From Amphirosellinia nigrospora (lineage: Eukaryota; Ascomycota; Sordariomycetes; Xylariales; Xylariaceae): a DNA stretch of 64,000 nt. This document shows, piece after piece, positions 48,388-61,085 of the stretch (positions within the stretch are counted from its first letter, which is position 1; every line of letters begins with the position of its first letter). The notes under the pieces are model-generated. The model made no database searches and had not been told where the DNA came from. It saw nothing but the letters and a program-made list of their open reading frames with translations. The stretch lies in assembly GCA_004123355.1 (NCBI GenBank), contig SCHM01000003.1, forward strand, positions 5,909,058-5,973,057. Direction: 5' to 3'. A program made the position numbers and the translations under genes.

Positions 48388-49938
48388 GGCTTATATTCGA
48401 CAAGAGACTGGAGTAAAAAGGAACAATGAGGAACAATGAGGAACAATACGCTCTGCGCTTCAGAGCCTGGGGAAGACGCAGGTATGCCGAAAACAACGGG
48501 ATAACTTTTACAATCACTTATCAAGAGCTCACACGGAACCTAGCGAGGTATTTATTATTTTCACGCCTGAAAGGATAATCCAAGAACACTCCCCCTCAGC
48601 AGCCGACCTTCGTCCTCATTCTACGACACATTGCTCTAAAAAGCCACCGGTGTGACGAAATAACGCTTGCTATCCTCAAGCATATAGCGAATAGCATCAA
48701 CACGAGGATAGGACAAGCGGCGAGCTTCACCAGTTTGGCGGGGGCTTCGTAACCGTGTGGCGCTTTCGTCTCATGTTGCTCATTTACCTTCCTTGCATAT
48801 GGCAAGACGGCCGAGGCAATAGTCTATGCGGTGCACGCTAAGAATATGCAGGGCGCCAAATTCTCTCTGCTTGTCTCAGCTCGACTCTTGTAACAATTCA
48901 CGGCTTTTCTTGCAGATCAGAGTCGGCTTTTGTAAATGACGTGTAACTAGTCAAGTCACTAGACGTCTCCTTACATGGCTAGGAGTGCAAGCGATTGGAC
49001 CCGGGCCGAGCCGCATTACGAAGAGTGGATAGTTAGATGCAGCTAAAGTGCCAAGCAGGAAAACAAATATCTCCTCGACTTAGTATATTATGGCCAGCGT
49101 AGGAGGATAGGCAGCCACAGAACAATAGTATCTCCAAATTGTGATTCAGAATTGGCTATGATGCAAGCTATAGGCTTAGGTTATCGTATGATGGTACGTA
49201 TGTGGTTGAATTAAGTGATGATGCTTATACAATACAAGCGCCCACCTCGTACCGGGGTGTGATAGGTACTATGAAGCAAGGTACACAAGATCTGCTGCAT
49301 GGTTCTTGTAGATCAGCGTGCGAGGGTCCACATGTAACCAATTCACCGACTTCATACCTAGTAGCACGCACACTTAAATTTTATAGTAACTACTATAGGA
49401 GCAAGAACTGGTATATGGAATCACTTACAATTGATTTAATAATGTGGAATAAACGAGTCAATAGACCAACATACTAAGCCTATTCAGATCAAGAACCCAA
49501 CTACTGCAACTATTAGTTCATCTAGTTTTCGGCATCCACCTGTTGGTAAACGGCGTAGTCAAAAGTTACGTAGCAGATGCCCCGTATGAGAGGGACGCGA
49601 GGGGAAGGTATTCTTAATACCTATCCACCATGATGTTCAACCATTGGCCAATGCAAATCGTACATCCGTCAAATTAGTTTGCAGATGACGCAGATTCAGC
49701 CCGCCCCGTCTATGTTGTGCTCTGATCAACTTGACTAGGTCCTTGAATCCCTGTCTATTGCTCGCCTATATCGCGGCACACAATATATCACGGGGGTGTG
49801 GTCTTGGGGGCGAAATTCGAATAGCCATATAAAATCTTCGGGTAACGTCGAAAGACATGGAGAGATGATTCTGAAATCCGTTCACTCTCGAATCTCCTTT
49901 ACATTGTTTTATCACAGCTATACTTTGGGTTGTTCTCA
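48388..49938. other. Divergent intergenic region between HAD and P450 genes
   Basis: It carries the promoters of the HAD enzyme (minus) and the P450 (plus). A decamer repeat lies at 48420-48448. No other gene is seen. Confidence 0.5.
48420..48448. repeat. 10-bp tandem repeat (GAACAATGAG)
   Basis: The unit occurs about three times, 33 bases upstream of the HAD gene's ATG, so it is probably in the 5' leader. Confidence 0.8.
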
Positions 49939-51947
49939 ATGGCTGTGCTCAGTTCCTTAGCTGCCCTCTCCTCTGACCATGGGCTGGTCCCGGTGCTTGT
50001 TGCTACAGCCCTCGTGGCTGGTACCGCACTCCTCCGGTTCATCATATCCTACACACGAGCTCGCCACCAGTTTCCCGGCCCGCCGGTGAAGAACTTTTTA
50101 ATAGGTAACCTTGACCAGACGATGGCTGATGATGTACACGAGAAGGTAGTCCTCTATGACTCCAAGAATTTCAGTACGTGTAGCTAAATGATTACATAGT
50201 GGATAAACTGGAATCGAGAATATGGTCAGATCTTTCAAACTGTAAGTACTCCCTGGTCCACCTGTCCTGCAATGCATACTAACTCCCATGAAGTGGAATG
50301 GTCTCTTATCTCGTGTGATCTATATTGGTGACCCACGGATCATTGCTGAGATTGCCACCACGAACTGGCCCAAATGCGCAGCACAGTACGATGGCTTCAA
50401 ACCCCTCGATGGCGATGCCCTGTTTGTGCAAACAAACCAAGACAGATGGCGTATGCAGAGCAAGCGCCTGGCGCCAGCCTTTCAGCCCAGTGTTATTCAA
50501 TCACAATACCTTGCCTTGCAAGGCACATCGGAGTAAGTTGAACACCAGTAACCGTTCGCCTAAGATATCTTTGGCTCACCATCATGTGCCTCAGAACTAC
50601 GTCCGGCAGCTTGATAATGCCGTGCAAACTAAAAGCGTCATCGACCTCTCATCGTTAAACATCCTGCTGTCGCTTGATTTCATAGGTGACATTGCATTCG
50701 GTACAAGTTTTAATGCGATTAACCAAGGGCCAGATTGCCGGATTGCGCAGCTGCTCGAGATGATCCTTCCTGAGCTCATGAAGTGCGGACTCTTCCCTCT
50801 CAGGGGAAAGGTTCCAATTTTTAAGACGACGAGAATTATGAATCGGGCGATTGCCGAGCTACGGAATATGGCAAAAGATGCCGTTAAGGATGCTCGTCGA
50901 AAGGACTTGGGTGAAGATGAATCGAAAACCAAGCCAGACAAGAAGATTTTCGAGATTTTGGCTTTGTGAGTAACTCTAAACTTGGAAGCTAAGACTGTCT
51001 GTTAACATGCAATAAAAGACAGCGGGAGGCAGATGGAAACTATACATTCAATTCTCAGGAGCTCTGTGACAACTACGGTACGCCAGCATTGTATCAATAG
51101 GTCCTTGACTTCGAAGCTTTCAAACTGACAAAGCCTTGTCCACTAGTTGCATTCTTGGTAGCCGGAGGAGACCCCACTGCGCATACAATGTCCTTTTTGG
51201 TCTGGCAGGTTGTGAGTTAATATCCCTGCCGAGACATGGAAGGATGTAGCGCCGCCAAGAACTAACATGTTGTTTCGTGCAGCTCCGCAACCCAACCATT
51301 TTTGCGCAATTGCGAGCTGAAATCGACGCCTCAATTCCCTACGACGCCGAAGTCGCAACTCTAGAACACGTGAAACTCCCCTACCTAAACATGGTGCTCA
51401 AGGAGACGCTCCGGTTCAGCTCGCCAGGATTTGGGACCTTCCGAACCTGCGCCAAGGACACCACGGTAGCGGGAGTGACGCTCCCGGCAAACACAACCCT
51501 CGCGCTGTGGAATCCCGCTGGTGAGTAATCAGCCCGCATACGCTCATGTGCATTTCCTCCGTGGCGCCTCGCATGAATGAGCTGACTTTCGACTGTCGCA
51601 GTCCACCGGGACCCTAGATTATGGGAGGACCCTGACAAATTCGATCCTGAGCGATGGCGTTCAGGACAACCCAAGTTGCGAGGATCGTACTTCCCGTTCT
51701 CATATGGCCCACGAAGCTGCACTGGTGCGTCCCCCTTTAACACCCTCTTCGTAGACGGATCACTAATCCATCCTGGCACTATTTAGGACAAGGTCTTGCC
51801 ATGCTTGAAATGACGCTCACTCTAGCCACGCTATTCAGACGCTATGACATAACTCCCGAGCCCGGCTTCGAGCTAGAGTACCTCCCCAGTTTTACCCTCA
51901 AGCCCAAGAATGGGTTTCCCATTCGCGTAACTCGTCGGGAGCGCTAA
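49939..51947 (+). CDS. Cytochrome P450 monooxygenase, nine exons
   Basis: Exons are 49939-50145, 50200-50241, 50294-50532, 50595-50965, 51019-51077, 51147-51211, 51283-51520, 51602-51724 and 51787-51947, giving about 502 residues. An N-terminal membrane anchor ([17 protein letters not shown]) precedes the proline hinge HQFPGPP. Helix C shows [12 protein letters not shown]. The I-helix reads [13 protein letters not shown] instead of the usual AGxDTT. Helix K has KETLR, then FDPERW, and the heme loop [14 protein letters not shown] with its Cys ligand. It is a class II ER enzyme that oxidises an unknown small molecule with electrons from CPR. At the exon 3/4 junction the phases do not match by one base, consistent with a missing base near 50520-50532. 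A MATE transporter lies just downstream on the opposite strand. Confidence 0.9.
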
Positions 51948-53204
51948 TTGTGCTTTGGACCCGGAGCATTCTGCATCGCCACATCTGGCTATTAATCACA
52001 TCGTTGAGTGCTGTAATACTCGCGGTTGACTCAACGCCATAAAACACGTTGAACAGCCTACGTAGGAGGTAGTAAACGGGCAAGGTGGAACTGAGACGGG
52101 ATGGGATGGTGGGCCAATCGGAATGAAAAGCAAGGTGAACATAAATGGCAGGGATTGCACGGCCGGTCACCCTGGTCCGGCATCTAGCCGCCACCGATGT
52201 CGCACATGGCGCAATGAGGAATTCTCTTGTTTACCATAAAAAGATGGAGATGGTCCAATAAGACATTTAGCGGCGATCAGAATGATCTAGATTTAGCTAT
52301 ATACATACTGTACACCAAGAAACGTGTGTTATTCAATGCTTAGCATTGGCTGCGAACCTTATTCCGAGACTAGGGTTCCTTACTCTCTGTTACATGTGCA
52401 ACATCTAGATGTTCAGATTAGCGAAAATCGTGGGGTTGCCATGCCACCATGCGCAACCAATAAGTACGTCGTAGTCGCCTCAATCCACCCCAGTTTATTT
52501 GATTATTCTGGATTGTTTTTGAACAACTCAGTAACAAGGACCAGGGCTACATGAGATCCAAACAAAGTTTGATCAATAGCACAAGCGGTCAACGTAAATA
52601 GTTGATATGTCTTCTTTGCTTTTTCGTTCCAGGATATCTAGTTGCGTGGGCCATGTAAAAAATTGGCGCAGCAATCCCAGTTCAGCATCAGGAAAATGCC
52701 GCGTTCCGCATCCGTAATGCTGATAATCTATCAACGGGTTCGGCCAAACATGGTTTAGTTCTCGGATAGTGCACACATATAAGTCAAGGATTACGTTAGG
52801 ATAGCCATTGCATGACAACGTGGGGATACAAGCATTGATTACCCCTGTAGATTGGCAATAATCTAGAGATCAGATATGGATTCTTTCTGCTCAGACATGC
52901 CTAGTCAAGTTTAGAAGACAGAAACCGACAACCGGGTCAAAACTCCAATTGGCATTCAAGGTTTGCCCTGCGATGAAAAGTAAGTAGCAATTTCACCACT
53001 CTAAGCACAGTAAATAGCCATCAATTACATTTTATCATTATATACAAATCTCATAACCCAGAGCCTAGTCCATGTTCTATTCTCGTTACACTCGCACTAG
53101 AGTCATTGTCAAATTTCGCCTCCGTAAATGACCGCTGCATCCCATAGTTTCAACTTTTAAGCAAATGCCGCATGGTCTGAACCTCCTTACCCAACATTAA
53201 CGAT
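51948..53204. other. Intergenic region between convergent P450 and MATE genes
   Basis: This is the shared 3' flank of two convergent genes. No gene, RNA or repeat was recognised. Confidence 0.5.
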
Positions 53205-54685
53205 TTACAACTGTCTTCGTACACGGTCCACACATTTGTCCCATGGCAGCATCTTAATATAGCAGCACTCGATGATGGCGACAATGACCATGCCGCTCGC
53301 CACACCTGTCCAGGCCCCTGGAAGCTCTAGTCTTGGAGGTCCGAGCTCCAACCACAAGGCCAACGGCACAGCAGCGGTATAATTCACCACAATCACTATA
53401 CAAGCGGCGACGGACTGACGCCCGAGCCCACGAAGTATTCCATTCGTGAAGCAAATGAAGGCATCTATTATCTGGAACAGACTAACAACCACCATGGTGG
53501 ACGCGGCAAGGGCGTATACCTGCCCAGTAATATCTTCAAGGAAGAAGCCAAGTATGTAGCGTTGTAGTGAATAAAGAAGTATGCAGTCTATGCAACCGAC
53601 TGTGGTAAACACAATGCTATATAGGGTCGCCGCGCGGCGAGCCGTGCTCACTAGGCCAGCGCCGATCAAGTGCCCGATGCGGGTGCTTATGCCGACGCTC
53701 ATGGAAAAGGGATGTGCCATGTGACCATGGAGATGGTGTCAACACGGATTGCGCGGCGAGATGTTTCGTGCTCAGATGCGATGTGCTAAATGCCACGATC
53801 TGGAAACAGCCCCATTCCGCCAAATTCACGATGGAACCAGCAAATGAAAGCCTGACCATTGGTTTCCAATTGGTCCAGGCGGCTTTCGAAAACCCGCCCC
53901 AGCATTGATGCGACCATCGCCCAGTAGGTAGCACGATGTATAGTAGCAGCAAGATAGGACGGAGAGTGTTGGTGAAGGCGATGCCCAGGGCAGCACCAAC
54001 GAGTCCCATCTCTAGCTGGAAGGCGAAGAACCAGCTAGCTAAGGCGTTGATAGGGTGCAGATCAAGAGGATGACCATGGCCACTTTGAAGTTTCCCTGCG
54101 CTTGGAGGAATCGTTTTAGGGCCTCGAATGATGCGTATCCGGGTATCCCAAGGATGCTGAAGCGTAGGAATGTTCCGGACATCACGGCTAGATGCTCCTG
54201 CTTGACGAATAGCATGAGTATTCTGGGTGACGCTGCCCAGATAGCGCTGATAGGAATAGAGACGATAGCCATCAAAATCAGCATACGTTGCACATGGAGG
54301 CCAACGCCCGCCGGGTTGTTGGAGCCATATGCCTGAGAGCACAACGTATCCAGGGCCGTAGCCATACCCTCGTAGATTGCGAAACCAGCAATGTTCATCG
54401 TCGTTATACCCACGCTAGCCGCTGCTAGGTCATCGGCGCTGAGATGTCCCGCGATGAAGGTGACGATGACAGACCATGTGTACTGGAGAAGGTAGGTGGC
54501 GACGAGGGGAATCGAGTATTGTAAGAGAAGCTTGAGTTCTGATGTCCAGTTATAGTGAACATGCAAGTCGTCGTTTGGGTGACCGCGGCATGTTTCGATG
54601 ATTCGGCGAGGAGCGGCGTTGACTCTGAGGGTGCTTGATGCTTCCCTTCCTCTCGTGCCCCGGGAGATGCCTCATGGCGATGCAT
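53205..54685 (-). CDS. MATE family multidrug/metabolite efflux transporter, several frame breaks
   Basis: Allowing for four one-base breaks, the product has 494 residues. The N-terminal tail contains SESTPLLAESSKHAA, typical of eukaryotic MATE proteins. About a dozen hydrophobic helices follow: LLLQYSIPLVATYLLQY, VIVTFIAGHL, then the second MatE half with VRLSFAGSIVNLAEWGCFQ, SMSVGISTRIGHLIGAG, LGRQSVAACIVIVVNYTAAVPL and IECCYIKMLPWDKCV. These transporters expel cationic or organic compounds in exchange for H+ or Na+. Breaks sit near 54574, 54067, 53741 and 53706. Each is explained by one missing base, at least two of them in short homopolymers, and the conserved sequence continues directly in the next frame. 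The convergent P450 may make what this exports (inference). Confidence 0.85.
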
Positions 54686-57600
54686 GTTGTGGGATAGGCT
54701 CTCTCTCTAACCTTAGTGATGGTGGCAGCTGGTAGTGACAATAGACTCCTGAGGGGTTATGGTTTAGTCTTCACGGCTCATATAGTACAGAGAGTTTCGA
54801 GCAAGACGACTGTGAGCAAAGCAGTGGCGAGAGACCTTGGATTCTGATGGCGTGGGTGCCGCCTCTTTTAGATGGAATGCCCGTAGGTACGTAACTCATC
54901 TCGCCACGGGCTAGATGGTAAACTAGCATTGCCCACACTCTGTTGATACCCTCGAACGTGTCTCAGACATGCCACTTGTGTCAGCCCATGTACACGAACG
55001 GTGCAGCAACACAATACTGTTCCCATATCGTCGTTCACTTGTTTACCCCACACGCTATATCTATTTAACATGCGGATAACCGCCCCGGGATTTGGCACCA
55101 CTACTATGTGATAGTCAGAATTCCTCATCGTGGGCTCGATGGTCCCTTCGTGCCGTGATTGGCGGCGGCAGTCGTCTGCGGGCCATGTCGATCCTCGATA
55201 GTCCGTCGTCTGTCCTCGGTTTCCAATGTGATACTGTAGACCCATTCAGCTGGTATTAGTAGTGCCGCGATAATTCTGGTACACTTACCACATAGCCCAG
55301 TCTAGCTCATGGTCTCACACTGGCGGTGGGGTGCCAGTCATGCACAAGACACACACAACAAGGATACCACGAGATCAGCTTTGCATGAGCCATGGGCCGC
55401 GACATTCTTGGACACGCAATTGGTAATCAACAACCATGGCAACGAGTTGACTGCACTACCATCATACAGTGCGTTGTGAATCTGGACCGATCACTGCTTC
55501 ATGCTACAGTCCATCGGTCGCACGCAGTCTCTCCTACTTCGCCATATCGCTCCAATTCCGGGGTGCGATGTGACCACTCTGACCGATTTTATCCATTCTT
55601 CGCTACAAGGCGTACACATGTGTAAACCGTACAGCTTCACAAACATGTTCATTGGAAATAAGCTTTCTTGGATGAAAAAAATACTCAAGGCTTGGCAAAT
55701 TAATTGAATGGTGGCGTATCATTCGTATCCAGTTATGGCTAGCTGTACTAGCACGAGCCACCGTAATTCGGGCGGTGATTCATCATCGTGAATTTATACC
55801 TATAATGCACGATGAGAATGAGATAAGGCGAATTCGCACTATCGGTTTTCAGCTCACTACATCTTGCTCGGCTCGCAAGATAGGGTGCTAATCACTTTAA
55901 GAGCAGCGGGGCCTTTATGTAAGGATCAGGCCTGTGTAAGTAAAGATCCATGGATCTTCCCATGTTGGCGCACTAGGTCTAAGTCGCCGAATAGGGTCTT
56001 GCAGGGATTACTATTGGACGGCAGCGATTGCTAACCTCATTGGCTCATATCGAGACACTTTCGTCAAAAGTCTTAACACAGATATGAAATATGAGACGAG
56101 CTTGCAGACTCTAATAAGGCATAGTGAAGCGATGAGGTCCGAAAAAGAACCGTTCGCTAATCGAGACTAGTTGCGAACAAGTATTGGTGCACACTCTCAT
56201 TGATTCGATAGTTCGTCCGGGTACGATAGCCTAATTGCTCATTGGAAAGACTTCGCGAGACCCCCATTAGGAAATAGGCGTAGGCCTGGAATAATTCAAT
56301 AGGGTATCACCTGAACTGAATTCTACGGTCGTTCGGAGCGCTTTGCCGCAGGATTGGAATGACGACAGCCGTCTTACCCCGCGGGAGAGGCGTTAAAGCA
56401 AATTTTGGAAAAGCAAAGTAGGAATCTGAGCCTGAGCGTGGGCGACCTGAGTAAGCTATATTCTGACATACATGCGTACCCAACTAATTAAGTTGGTCTG
56501 ATAAACTAGGTCTTTAGGCAGTGGTCGCTGCTCTAGGTATACCGTACCAGTTCGTACGATCTTACAAAGCCTCGCATCTTGGTGACACGCCAAAGCTGTC
56601 GTTTGCCGAACGACCTTTCCAACGTGCCAGCTTGTGGCCGCATTCATCATGATCGGCGCGATCAACGTGCCCGCAACACGTAGGTGGTTGCTGCTCATCC
56701 GGTTTATCAGATCGGGTAGCAGAATCTGAGTGTTCAACCGGAGGCCATTGCCATTCTAAAAGGGGGCGCTTAGCTAGCCACTGATGTCGTATTACTCATT
56801 CAGCTATAGGCATCCTCCATATTGTGACAAAAGGCTAATGCAGATGATCGAGCTCTAGGAAGAAGGCTTGGCTTTTGGAAATGGTGGCTGAATCATCAGC
56901 ATTCGATATAGACTGGACCAGTCGGTTCAGCCGGAGCCGTGTTTAATTACATAATTGAAGGGTCTTAGTTGCCTTCTTGAAGAACGTCAAAGCTTCATAC
57001 GTCAAATCCCCCAAGTAAGTGGAGCTGGCCATGCCTTGGGCCTACAAGTGTATGTATGTTGTAGTCTCATACCCAATCAACTACTAGTTTGGTTGCCCAG
57101 CGTTCCTATTTGGACTGATTTGGAAATAATTTGAAAGACCTCAAAGAGCAAGAACCCACGAATATCCACCGTGAAAGGCTTAGCTACATCACATGATATC
57201 TTGGAGCTAGACACACTTCTAGGCAAGACCTTAAGGACGGATCAGTATTGGTCGAAGGTTAGACGCCCTACAATCTATCAGATCTAGGCTCTGGGGGTTG
57301 CATATCTAGCGTAGTCGAACGTATGATAATTACAGATGTAGAGAACCGTGTATCTTGGAGGACCACTCCTCGAAAGTCGCGAAACTGTTCGTCGCCCAAT
57401 TATCTCCAAAACCAAAGCCTTCATGATGTCACACATCTACTTGTATTCACATAGGAAGGAGCTCAACACCCAAGCCTAAGTTTAAGACCGAAAACTTCCG
57501 ATATGGGGGGAGCGACCTATTGGTCACATCGCATATGCCCACGAAGCATAGATCCTGTTGAAATTTTCATTTTGCTGTGCTTACCTGCATGATGCACCTG

Positions 57601-58761
57601 TCGGAGTTAGTCCCACATCATTCTTCAACAAAACTCGGAAGAATCCCCCCAGACTGTATGCGGTGTAACTCGTTTCAGCCATTTCGTGGTATTACGACCA
57701 GTTGCTGACCAACCTTTTATGGCTGGCATATAGGTTAGATAGTATGTGAGAGAATTTCCTCACCATAAGCAATAACTACGGCCCATTTACTCTTTTTACA
57801 TCCTCTAAGCTCTCGACTATAATTGCATGTTATGGTGGCTCATTGTTAGGTGGTTGGGTTTTATAGCGATAAGGGTCATCGATAAGTAGAAGAGTAGGGG
57901 TAATGACTCGATATTATTACGTTAGAAGGACTAAGACCTTTATATATTCTAATTCTATGTGGGAAGCCTATTCTACGATGTTATCTAGTCCCCTGTGATC
58001 CCAGCACCTGGCACTTGTGCCTTTCGGCTCTTTGTCATCTCGCCTCTTCCCTTCCCGCCTCCAAGGTTCGGCGACAAAAAGTTCCAGTGTCGCCGGCACT
58101 TTTCCCCATTACTTTTCCCCCTCCATCATCTCAGATGTTTACAAATATCCCACTGTAAAGGACCTGACCGGGCCCACTTCATGGACTGGCACAGATCCCA
58201 TCCTCTCAGACTAGTCCAATGGTAAGGCAACCAGAAATAGGATCCATAACTACCTCATACTTGATCACTCTAATGGACATCACGTAGTGTTTCACTTGAT
58301 ATTGTCACGATGAATAGCCGCAGGTATTAGCATTTATAACGTAGGATTAAAGAGAGTACTGGGATATTCTCTCTGTAATAGAAAATAAACTTCCTCTTAT
58401 TAGCCCCTGATATTTATGAAATAAACCCGTGCAGATGGAACAACGAGTGAGCGGTCCTATTGACAGGCTTATCAGATTGAACCACCTCTGAACTGCTTAT
58501 TGCTTATATTATCAACTCTCACCGATTTTCTATCTCTGTAACACGACCCTGTAACTTGACTACCAGTGAAACTCTATCTCGCATGAGCTGTGACTCCTTG
58601 TACCATGGAGAAATGTCTCAGGCCGTTGCATGAATTCAAGTACACACCAATCTTGATACTTCCAATAGAAGTCGTTACAACTAACCACCGAGTTGCCATT
58701 CTCAATGATACGTCTTTGGAGACACTGTAGATATGGAGCTGAGCGAAACCCCTTCGTCGAT
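54686..58761. other. Long gene-free interval, AT-rich
   Basis: The first bases are the promoter of the MATE gene (CTCTCTCTA near 54700). The rest of this 4-kb stretch holds no supported gene, RNA gene or repeat block. No remnant of a mobile element could be recognised. Confidence 0.5.
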
Positions 58762-61085
58762 TCAATTCATATCAATGGGGATTTTTTTAGTGCTCTGCTC
58801 TTTTCCATCTGAAAGGACGGTAACATCGAATGAGGCCCCAGAGACTATCACCTTATATTGGAGATTCCACTCACGATAAGAGGTACCGTCATTGTTGAAT
58901 ACTCTTTCGTATCGCTCCTTGGGTTGAGGGGTTGGTAGGAGACTTCCGCAACTTTGAAAATATCACCATCGATTCTCGGAGACGGATTCAAATCACCAGA
59001 GGCATAAATTTCATCAATGAAAAATCCCCGTCCTTGTTCGTTGATGTTCCACTGCCTCGTATAATTCTCATACATTCGGACTTCTTCAATGATATGTCTT
59101 CTCCCTATAGAAGCATGTTCAGTACGTATTCGCCTTTCGCGGGAAGTTCAAACCTACCCGCTTAACAATCCACTTAATTTGTTTGGCAGCTTTCAATCTT
59201 TTCGTCAAAACGTCCCATCTTAGGTCTCGTGGGTCGTGAACTCCCAGTTTGAAGTCAGTGCAGTACAACCACCCATAGCTATATCGGGCGATTCGAGACT
59301 GCACCAGTGGCAATTTATCGCCAGTAGCTGAGCTTGACCCTGCACCAAAAAGAGTTGCACCACGACAGATTGCAGTCCATCTGAGAATTGATATCAATTG
59401 ATAGGAACAGCGTCAAATACTATTTGAATAATATTACTTACGGTCTATCCCCACGGGCTTGAAGCACCGCAATTCGTTTATCGAGGATTCCCTTTAGATA
59501 TTTCAGGATATAGGGGGATCGCCCAAACCCGCCTACAAGAATCACAAGCTGATAGCACCTCATTAGCGCACGAATACAAAAATATAATGGGAAGTTCATA
59601 GGCACGAGATATCAACACACCTTAGGTAGTCTTGACGTTTTGGCTTTGACGGCACTGATCTGTTTCTTCACCAATCCACCAGTTTGCGAAACGATCTTGT
59701 CAAAAACGGTTGAAGCTCCTCACTTTGGCGAATGTTTTATTAGTTATTCATTATTCGAGATCTTTTGGGTGTTGATTACTCACGAAGAGAACTCCAATGG
59801 GGCACACTGCGCACGGCTGGGAAATTCGACTGTGTAGTAGTCCAGCTCCCCATTGAAGGATCTTTTGATTCCATGTTCCCACTGATAGTAATATTCAGTC
59901 GTTGAGTTCGACAAGCGAATTCGGTAGAACCAACGTTGATATTGGGGTTGATGTGGTGGTATATGTGAATTTTGGGGCGTACCTCGTTGTTCATCATTCT
60001 TCTAATATCCGACCCATTCATCTTATTCCAAGACTTTTCTCCAACAGCCTGTTTCAAGAGTGCCTCAAATTCTTTATCAAGGAAGGTGCCGCCACATAAA
60101 GCACCTTTCCCAAATCATATAGTATCAGCTTTATGAACAACTTGAGTGGATAATATATTTTACCTTCACCCTCAACGCACTCAGATACCGAAAATGGTTC
60201 CAAATTGTTTATCTTGTAACTGATTATGTCTCTGGCGAGCGACCGGAGTTAGTGCATGAGCCATTTAAGAACCGTGGACTTCTTACACAGTTCCGCCGCC
60301 CGCGTCGACAACAACAAATGAATCGCCAACTTGTAGGTCGCAGCGGTTTTCGAGCTCAGGTATAGTGGCGATAGCCGCAGCTTCGGGTTCCGAAATAAAG
60401 GAAAGAGTCGTCTTTCCGGCCACACTACTTAAGTATGCCTGCGACTCCTGCAGCCTCCCGCATACAATCCCTGGCATAGTCAGGCCAGATAGCAGGAACG
60501 GTAAGAACGACGTGGAATGGCATTCCTCGATTACAACATGTCCCTTCGCATTGTAGACCTGCTCCAAGACATGATCCCACAACACGTTCAGATACTCACC
60601 GATTAGTTGGACAGCCGTTTTGCCTAGCCTGTGGAGTGACTGGCGAGCATCATGAAGGTGCGATGAGTCCTGGAGGTGTTTCTGTAAATCTGGCACATTG
60701 AGTAGAAGCAGCTTGAACCATTCAATAGTTTCAACACCAGCGGGAATTCTGAAACCCCAAAAGAGCTCATTATTTTCATCAAAGTACATCTTGGAAGGAA
60801 CCTTTTGGCTATCTGAGTTGTTTCGGCGATTGTCTGTAGAGGTTTGCCACAAGGAAACGACTTCGGCTGGCCGGGCGGGGTGCCAGCCTTGCAGATTAGC
60901 CAAGAAACACCCGAAAACCTAGATTTGTGGTTAATAAGATCCTGCAAAGGCCATATATGCTGCCATTTTGGGCAGTGCAGCGATGATGCTAAGAAGAACT
61001 AACGAAGCATCAAGAATAGGAGGACTTACGTTGTACCAAAATCAATCCCGACCACCAGGGTGGTCACGTCTTTGGGAGACGACAT
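58762..61085 (-). CDS. Hsp70-like ATPase (HSP12A type), nine exons, several frame breaks
   Basis: Exons: 61085-61030, 60918-60287, 60231-60164, 60104-59983, 59881-59784, 59723-59621, 59548-59442, 59380-59158 and 59104-58762, giving about 585 residues. The actin/Hsp70 ATPase signatures are present in order: phosphate 1 VVGIDFGTTFSGVSW at the N-terminus, phosphate 2 VVVDAGGGTVD, the adenosine loop LVGGFGRSPYILKYL, and an ending YREWNLQYKVIVSG. There is no canonical Hsp70 substrate domain and no EEVD tail. This matches the fungal HSP12A-like branch, whose role is unknown. Frame breaks of one base occur near 60896, 59708, 59081 and 58894. At least two are short C runs that appear one base short. 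Introns are mostly textbook GT-AG (GTAAGT, GTAAGA, GTGAGT). The gene runs divergently from the 61976 gene. Confidence 0.82.

Noticed and set aside
59882-59982. Continuous reading through MNNEVRPKIHIY in the Hsp70-like gene
   Set aside because: A GTACGC...ATCAG intron gives the better protein (NNEWEHGIKRSF), typical for the family.
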